Part shown: one piece after another, positions 14,666-22,062 of the stretch
Layout: every line of letters starts with the position of its first letter
How positions within the stretch are numbered: position 1 is the first letter of the stretch
Source: JBEKYH01 sp049511115
GTDB lineage: Bacteria > Planctomycetota > Phycisphaerae > Tepidisphaerales > Tepidisphaeraceae
Assembly: GCA_049511115.1 (NCBI GenBank)
Contig: JBEKYH010000012.1
Span: 1 to 23,553 of the forward strand
Length of the DNA: 23,553 bases
Direction: 5' to 3'
Notes under the pieces: model-generated
What the model was told of the DNA's origin: nothing
Seen by the model: only the letters and a program-made list of their open reading frames with translations
Database searches by the model: none
Made by a program: the position numbers and the translations under genes

Positions 14666-14723
14666 TGGAGCGTGGGAAGGGAGCGTGGAAGGCGAGGGCA
14701 ACCCCGCACAAGGCTCTGTCTTC

Positions 14724-15335
14724 TTAATGCGAGTCACGATTTACCTCTTCCTCCGGTAAGCCGGCGGAAGAATCGGACGGCGGTTCAGCGAGATGTTCAC
14801 CCGAATGCGCTGGGTTCCTCGCGCGCTCGAGCGCCGCGTGCTCTGCCCCTTCCGGCGCTGCCCGCGACATCCTCGGCGCGCCGTTTTCCGGACACAAGTA
14901 GTGAAGGGTAAACTCCCCGATATCCAAAACATCGCCGTCGCTCAATCCGCGCGATCGAATGCGCGCGCCGTTCACGAACAGGCCGTTGCGGCTATCGTGA
15001 TCCTTCACCAGCCATCGGCCCCGATTTGCGGGAAACAGCGTGCAGTGATGCCGTGAAACCTGCGGCCCGGCAAGGCTGATTGGCTTCCTGGATGATTTGC
15101 CGATCGCGATGGGAGCGCCGTCGGCGAGGAAAATCTGCTCGCCCACGCAGGCCGGCCCGGCGTCAATGACCAGGCAGGCCCCGAATACAACGCCGCCGTT
15201 ACCCGCAGCCCGTGCCTCCGCCGCCGGAACGACAAATCGCAGAATCCGCTGGCACGCGCCGCATCGGCCGGCGCGGCCATAGAGCAGCTCCGGCACGTCG
15301 TTCTCCACCCCGCATTGGCAAGTTACATACGCCAT
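14724..15335 (-). CDS. Zinc-ribbon and FHA-domain protein
   Basis: 203 residues. The N-terminus has two Cys pairs (Cys6/Cys8 and Cys25/Cys28, 'TCQCG' and 'CGAC') that form a likely zinc ribbon. An FHA domain follows at about 52-148: 'IGKSS' (78-82), the phosphothreonine-binding 'SRHH' (94-97), 'DHDSRNGLFVNG' (112-123) and 'LSDGDVLDIGEF' (131-142). FHA domains bind phosphothreonine peptides made by Ser/Thr kinases; none is encoded in this window. The last ~50 residues are acidic and disordered. The same cysteine spacing and FHA order occur in the rhomboid fusion at 15997-17705, so the two are paralogues. Probably a cytoplasmic adaptor in a kinase-based signalling route. No Shine-Dalgarno sequence is obvious. 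Confidence 0.82.
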   Translation of the reverse strand: MAYVTCQCGVENDVPELLYGRAGRCGACQRILRFVVPAAEARAAGNGGVVFGACLVIDAGPACVGEQIFLADGAPIAIGKSSRKPISLAGPQVSRHHCTLFPANRGRWLVKDHDSRNGLFVNGARIRSRGLSDGDVLDIGEFTLHYLCPENGAPRMSRAAPEGAEHAALERARNPAHSGEHLAEPPSDSSAGLPEEEVNRDSH

Positions 15336-15429
15336 GGCGCAATAAATTCAGATTCGCCTCAATCCCGTTTAGGAATCGAATGGACCCGGCGCGGCTGAAT
15401 CACGGACCTCCTGCGACAAGGTACACGGT

Positions 15430-15459
15430 TATATAGTGCGCGCAAGGCCAGTAAATCAA
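15430..15459 (-). promoter_or_regulatory. Possible promoter for the FHA gene
   Basis: On the minus strand TTGATT (15454-15459) lies 18 bases before TATATA (15430-15435), about 95 bases upstream of the FHA start codon. Each hexamer matches the sigma-70 consensus at four of six bases. This is a plausible but unproven promoter. Confidence 0.3.
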
Positions 15460-15545
15460 AAGAGCCAATGAATTACCTCACACGCCGCGTCTCGGCTCGG
15501 ACATGGTGGTGATTCGTAAGCACATCTGACATCAGGCTGTGCCGG

Positions 15546-15565
15546 GCGGATGGCAAAGGCACGAG
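15546..15565 (+). repeat. 20-base direct repeat, copy 2
   Basis: Second copy of GCGGATGGCAAAGGCACGAG (first at 14446-14465). It lies in the 268-base gap between the FHA gene and the small membrane-protein gene. Apart from this repeat and the possible promoter, the gap holds nothing recognisable. Confidence 0.75.
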
Positions 15566-15603
15566 TGGCAAGGAATCGGTCGTTGGCCCGTTTGAATTCT
15601 TGC

Positions 15604-15963
15604 TTAGTCCGTTGGACTTGTAGCGCTCGGCCGAAGTTGGCGGTGCGAATTGAGATAGCCGTTGGCCGCCTCGCGCATTTGACGAACGTCCCAGGCAAGA
15701 ATAATTGATAGGATGACGATCAGGAACAACAGTACTTTGAGGGTACGGCGGGAAATCTCCCATTTCTCCTTCCCAGCGCGCTCTTCGGCAATCTGATATC
15801 GGCGTATAACGGCAGTGACGCCAAATGCGTAAGCGAGGGCTACTCCAACGGGTATTGGGTGCTCTTCCATTGGCCCTGGATAGAGGAAAACTACTGCGAA
15901 CAAGGGAAGCGCGGTGATTACCGCCGACAACAGCAGATTCCTTTCTCCGCGCGTCACGAACAC
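15604..15963 (-). CDS. Small three-helix membrane protein of unknown function
   Basis: 119 residues starting with GTG at 15963; an in-frame TGA lies three codons upstream, so no longer start exists. A GTG two codons later (15957) is an alternative. Three hydrophobic segments are visible (about 10-28, 38-54 and 74-90), separated by a charged loop 'RRYQIAEERAGKEKWEISRR'. The tail is polar. No family is recognised. The gene begins 33 bases after the end of the rhomboid fusion on the same strand and is probably in its transcription unit. A polytopic partner of the rhomboid would fit but is speculative. Confidence 0.55.
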   Translation of the reverse strand: MFVTRGERNLLLSAVITALPLFAVVFLYPGPMEEHPIPVGVALAYAFGVTAVIRRYQIAEERAGKEKWEISRRTLKVLLFLIVILSIILAWDVRQMREAANGYLNSHRQLRPSATSPTD

Positions 15964-15996
15964 ATTGTATCATCCGCATTTGATGCGGTTGGAGGG

Positions 15997-17705
15997 TCAT
16001 ACGGCCTGCGCCCTGGTTCTATCCGCGGGCGTGCCGATGATTTTCCAGGCGGCCGGGCCGAGGGTTACCGAAAGGATATCGCCGCCGTTGGCGTCGACCT
16101 GTCGCGTGAGCAGGAGGATCAGGGCAAGGGCCATCCCGCATAGGAATCCGCCGAGGTGTGCCCAGTGGGCGGTGTGATCATGGATGCCTAGGACCGTCGG
16201 TAGGACATCGTTTAGGCCGATCCAGGCCAGGAGCATCCACAACCCGCTCATGGTGAATATTTTGGTGTACCGTCGAAATGCGGTGAAAAGGCCCAGGCGC
16301 GCCCAGAACACCATATAGATGCGACTGAGAGGCATGAGGACGAAATACATGCCGCCATCCCCATGATGGCGCCGGACGCACCCAGCGTCGGGATCAGCGG
16401 CCTGCCAAAATCAGTGATGTAAACCGCCGCGGAGGCGAGAACGCCCAGCAGGATGTAGCTTGCCGCGGCTTTCCATTGGCCCAACAGCGCATTGACGCGA
16501 TTGGCGAACACCAGGAAAAAGACCATGTTCCCCGCAAGATGCATAATGCTCGCGTGCAGAAATATGTTCGTCAGTAACTGGTAGTAATGAAACTCCCCCG
16601 GTTGTCCGCGTTCGGTCATCGCAGCGAAGGTCACCATCGGATTCGGCTGGTCTCCCGCCCATAGCATGAGGTTCTTCGTCTGGCCGAATTGGCCTTGTCC
16701 GCCGGTGGCGTTCATGATCCATACGCCAATGGTAACGGCAATCGTCACAATGGCGATCGCCCGCATCGCATAGGGTTTGGACTTCCCATAGGCGTCGGAT
16801 GCGATGGGAATTAGCATGATCCGGAACAGCCAGCTCAGCAGCCGCGCGGCCGTCTCGACGTTTCCATAGAGAATATTCTCATCAACCGCATGACTGATTC
16901 GCAGCGGCTTGCCGGTCTTGACGTCGATGCCGCAATTAACGCAGATTTTATCGCGGGGGCCGAGTTGGCGTTTGCAACTTGGACAAAACCGGGCCGGCGC
17001 CGAACTGGCCGGCGCCGAAACCAATTGAGTTTGCGAGGCGGGTCGAACCGGACGATCGGGTTCGGGGGCAAAATCATAGACGAAGTCTTCTTCCTGCGGT
17101 GGGGGCGGCGTCTTAGGCCGCGCCGCCCGAGGCTCCGGCGGCAACACCGCCGCATACACGGTCCCTTCGTTGCCGCTCCGCGCGTCGTAAGCATCCTCTT
17201 CGACAAAACCCGCTTCCAGTTCAGCGGCAAATGCAAACGCCGCTTCGTCATCGGGGCAATGACAGCGGAGGGAGAATTCGCCTATTGCCAGAACATCCCC
17301 ATTGTGCAATTCCTGATCTTTGGTGCGCTGGCCGTTGACGAACACGCCGTTGCGGCTGGCGTTGTCCCGCACGCGCCAGCGGCCGGGCGAAACGGGAATC
17401 AGCGTGCAATGCTGCCGCGAGACTTCATCGCCGGAAAGGCGCAGCAGATTCTGCGGCAGCTTGCCGACCCCAATCGGGCCGGTTTCCCCGAGAAAGAACT
17501 GCCGCCCCACGCCCATCGGACCGGTCTCAATGACCAGGCATAACCCGAAATCAACCGGCCCCGCGCTCGCGGCGGCGGACATGGCATCACGCGGCGCAAC
17601 GATGAATCGAACAGGCCGCTTGCAATGAATGCAGGTGGCCGCCCGGTTGTAGGCGTTCTTGAATACCTTAATCGTCGCGCCGCACTGGCACGTGACCTGT
17701 TTCAT
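15997..17705 (-). CDS. Zinc-ribbon / FHA / rhomboid intramembrane serine protease fusion, interrupted by a one-base frameshift
   Basis: From the ATG at 17705 the frame gives, in order: a zinc ribbon (Cys6/8/25/28); an FHA domain (~57-150, with 'SRQH' 96-99 and 'SRNG' 117-120); a Pro-rich linker; a second zinc ribbon (Cys241/244/255/258); and a rhomboid domain with 'HASIMHLAGN' (384-393) and the catalytic 'GASG' Ser444. Just after 'GAIMGM' (about 16351-16356) the frame is lost and runs on as junk to 16248. The true continuation lies in another frame (15997-16350), starting 'MYFVLMPLSRIYMVFW' and carrying the catalytic His in 'HWAHLGG'. Adding one G in the GGCGGC region rejoins them into about 570 residues. 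All catalytic residues are then intact, so this is either a sequencing error or a very recent mutation. The start is 4 bases after the isomerase stop, so they are co-transcribed. Confidence 0.8.
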
Positions 17706-17709
17706 GGTC

Positions 17710-18570
17710 TCACCGAATCAGACCATCGGCTATCCTTTCGAGATAGCCGATGCACGCATCTGCCGTCGGTTCACTGGCCTCTTCCAAAAGTATACTAATG
17801 TATGGTTTGCGACTGCAAAGCAATTTAAGAAAAAGTGGATAATTAAACTGCCCCTGCCCCGTGCGCACCTGCTTGAGGGAATTGCCCTCCGGCTGGAAAT
17901 CCTTGGCATGGATGATCGCCATGCGGTCGCCGAAGAGGTCGAACGATTCCTCGACGATGCGGTCCTGATTCTGGAAATTCTCAATCGAAAGCAGATTCAC
18001 CGGGTCAAAAACCACCTGCAAGTTATTCGACCCGACCGCGTCCAGCAGGCGGCGGATGCGCTGCGGCGAATTCAAAACGTGCGAGGCCACGCCTTCGATT
18101 CCAAAAACCACGCCGAAGCGCTCGGCCTCGGCGACCAGTTCGGCGACCGTGGGAATCAGCGATTCAAAAGCCGCTTCGGTGCGGTTATCCGGATGGAACG
18201 ACCAGTCAGGATTCAGCGAGCCGGTTTCCGTCGCGACGATCGAGCAGCCAAAGTCGCGGGCGTAGCGCAGATGTTCTTTGAACAGGCGCATCAATGCCGC
18301 GCGGGCGGTCGCGTCGGGGTGGCTTAAATTGATGTAGCAACCCAGCACGGCAATTTGCACCCCTCTGTCGAAAAAAGCGCGGCCGATCGCATAACCCAAT
18401 CCCGGCGAAAAATCGCCGGCTTTCAGGTCCAACCCGGCTATCGCCTTGGAGACGGCCAGTTGCACGCAGCAGAGTCCCTTGGCCGCGATGCGCGCGGCGA
18501 GTTCCTCGGCTGGGAGTTTGCCGAAATCGTGGGCGCGAATTCCAATGCGCAGCGCGCGGGCTTGGCTCAC
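17710..18570 (-). CDS. Sugar phosphate isomerase/epimerase (xylose isomerase-like TIM barrel)
   Basis: 286 residues from a GTG at 18570, chosen because AGGAG lies 8 bases upstream and the GTGA overlaps the stop of the upstream GH105 gene; the frame open to 18771 is a shadow of that gene. The fold is the AP-endonuclease-2/xylose-isomerase type. Likely metal ligands are Glu159 ('GIEGVASH'), Asp189 ('VVFDPVN'), His221 ('IIHAKDF') and Glu263/264 ('ILLEEA'). Such enzymes isomerise or epimerise ketoses, inositols or uronate derivatives. Coupling to a GH105 enzyme suggests a sugar acid or rhamnose-type intermediate; the exact substrate is unknown. It is followed after 4 bases by the FHA-rhomboid fusion. 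Confidence 0.82.
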   Translation of the reverse strand: MSQARALRIGIRAHDFGKLPAEELAARIAAKGLCCVQLAVSKAIAGLDLKAGDFSPGLGYAIGRAFFDRGVQIAVLGCYINLSHPDATARAALMRLFKEHLRYARDFGCSIVATETGSLNPDWSFHPDNRTEAAFESLIPTVAELVAEAERFGVVFGIEGVASHVLNSPQRIRRLLDAVGSNNLQVVFDPVNLLSIENFQNQDRIVEESFDLFGDRMAIIHAKDFQPEGNSLKQVRTGQGQFNYPLFLKLLCSRKPYISILLEEASEPTADACIGYLERIADGLIR

Positions 18571-20747
18571 GATTGTTTCTCCTGAAGGAACTCTTTGAGT
18601 TTGCGCACTTCCACGCCGGCCAGCATGACAATGCCGACGCCGTGCGTGTCGTTGAGATTGGGGAGCAATTCTTTTTTGTAATACGTGGGGCTGAACGAAA
18701 ATTCCGATCCGCGGCAAACGCCAAAGACATTGCCCGTCTGGTCGATGGAGATGCGGTTGATCGCCTCCCACGCCTTGAGCGCGGATTTGACGTACGGCGC
18801 CGGCTCAGGAAGCCACCCATATTGCACGCCGCGGGCAAAGGCGTAGGCGAACATCGCCGTGCACGACGTTTCGGGATAGGCGTCGGGGTGAGTCAGCACC
18901 TGATGCCACATCCCCGCGTCATCCTGCAGGGCCAGATATCCCTCGCAAAGCTCGCGGAAAAATTCGATCAGAACTTCTCGTTGCGCGTGATCCTCCGGCA
19001 AAACCGCGAGCAATTCAGAGAGGGAAAACAGCGTCCACCCATTCCCCCGCCCCCACGGCACATTCGTCGCCAGGTCGCGCCGGAAATCATAAATGTGCGA
19101 CATGATTTTCAGTTCGGGGATGAACAGGCGCTGCTTGAATCCGAGGAATTGCCGTGCCGCGTCGTCGATATAGCGGCGGTCCCGCGTAAGCTGGTAGTAC
19201 CGGCACAGGAACGGCACGCTCATGTACAAATCATCCGCCCACATGGTGTTTTCGTGGAAGATGTGCATCAGCTTGATGCGGTAGAACGTGCCATCCGGCA
19301 GTCGGTCCTGCCGATTGGCGATGAAATCCGCGACATAATCCGCGATGGGGCGAAAGCCCTTAATCTGGGCAAATTTGGCGACCTCCAGGAACACCGATCC
19401 GAACGAGCCGCAGTCATCGAGACTGTCGATGCTGGTCAGCAGATGATGCACATTGGTCGCCCCGCCGAATTTCGAGCGGTCCCAAAGGGCGTACTTAAAC
19501 GTGTCGGCGCAGAACTGAATATGATCGACGACATAGCTTTCCAGATCAGCCCGGCCCAAGACGCGGGCGGCGTGGAACAGTCCATAGAGCGTGACTCCCA
19601 GCGGGTAATTCCATTGGCCGTAGAGCGGGTTGTCGTTGTATTGCCGTACCCATTGGTCCGGGGCGTCCAGCCGCCAATACGTTTCGCCGGTGCTGGAGGA
19701 GACGAGGTTGTTGAGATCGCGCAGTTGCGCGAAATCTATCGGCGCGGTGCCCGCGAACGGCCCGGCGTACATCCACGGCTGGTGCGTGCCGGTGATGTTG
19801 CACGGGCTTTTGAGCGCGATGGGCTCCGGGCCGTCGTGAAGGGTGATCTCGAATCCCCACCGCGAATCGTCGCAGGTGGATTTCACCATTATGTCGCGGA
19901 AACCAAACGGCGCGGCAATCGTCGTATCAATCGGCCCCGACGCCGGCGCGGCGAAGACTTCCGTATCACCAATGGAGATGGAAATCGACCCGTGATGAAA
20001 TCCGCTCAGGCGATACGCCCCTTCGCCCGGCCGCAAAAACATCGCCTTCGCCCACGCGACCGCCGATTGGCCGGGCGCCATGCCATAGATGCGCTGAAGC
20101 TGGCCTATGTTCGCGTGATCCGCATCCCACGCGTTGTCCGGATGCCAGCGTATGCCGGTTTCATGTTCTGTTGCGCCCGGCGTGGGAAGCGCCGACAATT
20201 CCCCGGACTGCGGCTCGGTATAAATCCACCCCTCCTGGCCCTCGCGCTCCGGCGTCGGCATCAGGAAGTAATAGTGCAACTTGCCGAGCCACGTGCCAAA
20301 CGCGCCGCCGAACCCGGCGCGGGTCTTCTCAAAGCGAATGACCAGATGGCTCCAACCGGCCTGCAAGGGAATCTGGATCGTGTGCCGCTGGTCGGGATAG
20401 CGCTCAGTGAAAATGTCCGATTTGAATACGACCTTGCCGTTGCAATAAAGAAGCGTCGGGCTGGCGCACGAAACATCAAATTTCAATTCCGACGGCCCAT
20501 CCGCCCAATATTTCGCCCAGGCGTAGACAAACTGGCCGATCTGGGCCTTGGGGAAAATCTTGCTGAAATCCGCCTGATATCGAAAGTCCGCCCCGCGCAG
20601 GATGCCGCCGAGGTGATAGGCCCGAAACGTGCACCCGTGCGGCGGATTCTGCCCCACAAACCGCCCCGCGATCGCCGCCAGCGTCTGGTCCACCTGCCAG
20701 CCCGCGTGGGCGAAAATGCTCTTATGGTCGGGGAAATAGTATCCCAT
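18567..20747 (-). CDS. GH105/GH88-type unsaturated uronyl hydrolase with N-terminal beta domains
   Basis: 726 residues from the ATG at 20747; a TTG at 20786 would add 13 residues and neither has a good ribosome-binding site. The C-terminal half (~350-700) is an (alpha/alpha)6 hydrolase. Its marks are 'TMWADDLYMSVPFL' (501-514), holding the likely catalytic Asp, 'WGRGNGW' (565-571), and 'HPDAYPETSCTAMFAYAFA' (620-638), as in YteR-type rhamnogalacturonyl hydrolases. These hydrate the double bond of unsaturated galacturonyl or glucuronyl residues left by polysaccharide lyases and so release the terminal sugar. The first ~330 residues are beta-rich and unrecognised, perhaps for carbohydrate binding. 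Twice the size of YteR (~370). No signal peptide is seen, so it probably works on imported oligosaccharides. Divergent from kduI. Confidence 0.83.
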   Translation of the reverse strand: MGYYFPDHKSIFAHAGWQVDQTLAAIAGRFVGQNPPHGCTFRAYHLGGILRGADFRYQADFSKIFPKAQIGQFVYAWAKYWADGPSELKFDVSCASPTLLYCNGKVVFKSDIFTERYPDQRHTIQIPLQAGWSHLVIRFEKTRAGFGGAFGTWLGKLHYYFLMPTPEREGQEGWIYTEPQSGELSALPTPGATEHETGIRWHPDNAWDADHANIGQLQRIYGMAPGQSAVAWAKAMFLRPGEGAYRLSGFHHGSISISIGDTEVFAAPASGPIDTTIAAPFGFRDIMVKSTCDDSRWGFEITLHDGPEPIALKSPCNITGTHQPWMYAGPFAGTAPIDFAQLRDLNNLVSSSTGETYWRLDAPDQWVRQYNDNPLYGQWNYPLGVTLYGLFHAARVLGRADLESYVVDHIQFCADTFKYALWDRSKFGGATNVHHLLTSIDSLDDCGSFGSVFLEVAKFAQIKGFRPIADYVADFIANRQDRLPDGTFYRIKLMHIFHENTMWADDLYMSVPFLCRYYQLTRDRRYIDDAARQFLGFKQRLFIPELKIMSHIYDFRRDLATNVPWGRGNGWTLFSLSELLAVLPEDHAQREVLIEFFRELCEGYLALQDDAGMWHQVLTHPDAYPETSCTAMFAYAFARGVQYGWLPEPAPYVKSALKAWEAINRISIDQTGNVFGVCRGSEFSFSPTYYKKELLPNLNDTHGVGIVMLAGVEVRKLKEFLQEKQS

Positions 20748-21130
20748 GCGTAATTGGTCCGTGTGATAGGTTCCTGCCCTGTTCAAACACGCACGATGAC
20801 GTTTCGCTGCCTAAGCAGATGATCGATAGATTGGAATGGTTTTCGGGGCGCGTGTCCAGCGTCGGCAGGACGAAAAAGGAATGAACGCCAAGACGCCAAG
20901 AACGCCGAGAAGAAAATACAGAAATTCAGTCTTTCCGGTCGTTTCTGTATCGCGCCATTCAAGCAGATCATCAAGAGTAATCGTCCCGCCGCCAACCCCG
21001 GATTTCGGCTTGCCCCGAATCACCCTGTCACCTTGTCACCCTGTCATCGCCCCCGCGCCGTTCATTCCACTCCCCAAAAACGGTATAGTACGCGCAGTTT
21101 CATCTGACCCAATCAGAAGGAGGCTTCACC
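20748..21130. other. Divergent intergenic region between the GH105 gene and kduI, with short repeats
   Basis: 383 bases without a supported gene. It must hold promoters for both directions. It contains a run of related units GAACGCCAA/GACGCCAA/GAACGCCGA (20883-20908) and the tandem TCACCYTG x3 at 21020-21043. A TATAGT at 21084-21089 with TTCATT 17 bases upstream (21061-21066) is a weak candidate promoter for kduI. No clear operator palindrome was seen. Confidence 0.45.
21020..21043. repeat. 8-base tandem repeat TCACCYTG, three copies
   Basis: TCACCCTG, TCACCTTG and TCACCCTG follow one another, then a broken fourth unit TCATC. It lies ~90 bases before the kduI start. It may bind a protein or may be a neutral short repeat. 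Confidence 0.7.
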
Positions 21131-21961
21131 GTGGAACTACGCTATTTCGCCGACCCCGTCCGTGTCGCGGCCATGAACACCGAGCAACTGCGCAAGGAAT
21201 TCCTCATCGAGTCCCTCTTCACCCCCAACGAAATCAAGCTGATCTACTGCGACGTGGACCGGGCCGTCGTCGGGTCGGCCGTTCCCGGCAAATCGCCCCT
21301 CGAGCTTTCGGCGGCCAGCGAGTTGCGGGCCAGCTACTTTGCCGAGCGACGCGAGATCGGCGTGCTCAACATCGGCGCCGGCGGCAAGGTCACCGTCGAT
21401 GACAAGGTCTATCCGATGCAGAACACCGATTGCCTCTACATCGGCCGCGGCAGCCGCAAGATCACCTTCGCCAGCGACGACGGCGCCACCCCCGCGCAGT
21501 TCTACATCATCAGCTACCCCGCCCACACGGCCTATCCGACCACGCTGGCCTCCAAGGCTCAGGCGGCGGCCGTGCAACTGGGGACCGAACCGGATTGCAA
21601 CCGGCGCACGCTTTACAAATATATTCACCTCGAAGGCATCAAAAGCTGCCAGCTTGTGATGGGATTCACGCAGCTTCAATCCGGGAGCGCCTGGAACACC
21701 ATGCCGCCGCACACGCACGCCCGGCGCACGGAAGTTTACATGTATTTCAATCTCGCCCCGACCGCGCGGGTATTCCATTTCATGGGCCAGCCGCAGGAGA
21801 CGCGGCATCTCCTGGTGGCCGACAAACAGGTCGCCATCTCCCCAAGCTGGTCGATCCACTGCGGCGCGGGGACTTCGCATTACGCCTTCTGCTGGGCCAT
21901 GGGCGGCGAGAACCAGACGTTTGACGACATGGATGCGGCGCCGATTCCGACGCTGCGATAG
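21131..21961 (+). CDS. kduI: 5-dehydro-4-deoxy-D-glucuronate isomerase (4-deoxy-L-threo-5-hexosulose-uronate ketol-isomerase)
   Basis: 276 residues starting with GTG, preceded by AGGAGG at 7 bases, which decides the start. The E. coli enzyme has 278 residues. It converts 5-keto-4-deoxyuronate to 2,5-diketo-3-deoxygluconate in pectin and glycosaminoglycan breakdown. The zinc ligands are visible: 'PPHTHARRTEVYMYF' gives His194, His196 and Glu201, and 'WSIHCGAGTSHY' gives His243. These are two residues below the E. coli numbering (196, 198, 203, 245). Other conserved stretches are 'FLIESLF', 'LNIGAGG' and 'MGFTQLQSGSAWNTMPPH'. Cytoplasmic. It diverges from the GH105 gene, whose product is the source of its substrate. 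Confidence 0.95.
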   Translation: MELRYFADPVRVAAMNTEQLRKEFLIESLFTPNEIKLIYCDVDRAVVGSAVPGKSPLELSAASELRASYFAERREIGVLNIGAGGKVTVDDKVYPMQNTDCLYIGRGSRKITFASDDGATPAQFYIISYPAHTAYPTTLASKAQAAAVQLGTEPDCNRRTLYKYIHLEGIKSCQLVMGFTQLQSGSAWNTMPPHTHARRTEVYMYFNLAPTARVFHFMGQPQETRHLLVADKQVAISPSWSIHCGAGTSHYAFCWAMGGENQTFDDMDAAPIPTLR

Positions 21962-21999
21962 CGCGGAATATTAACCGCCCGCTCGGCTGCGCCTCGCTC

Positions 22000-22025
22000 A
22001 AGACGCAGAGGACGCGCAGGAAAGA
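22000..22025. repeat. Purine-rich GACGC repeat between kduI and fdhD
   Basis: AAGACGCAGAGGACGCGCAG followed by GAAAGA is similar in style to the GACGCCAA run at 20883-20908 on the other side of kduI. A TATAAT at 22049-22054 lies 8 bases before the fdhD ATG. Confidence 0.4.
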
Positions 22026-22062
22026 CCCGAAGTTGCGCTTCCTTCGCCTATAATCGATTGCG

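Noticed and set aside
14184..14711. A minus-strand open frame passing through the palindromic element copy 1 and into the SDR gene
   Set aside because: It reads the SDR gene in the wrong frame and consists of repeat-encoded Ser/Pro/Arg-rich sequence; the SDR frame has clear catalytic motifs.
18573..20753. A 726-codon open frame on the plus strand opposite the GH105 gene
   Set aside because: Arg-rich shadow with no family motifs; the minus-strand frame has the full set of GH105 signatures.
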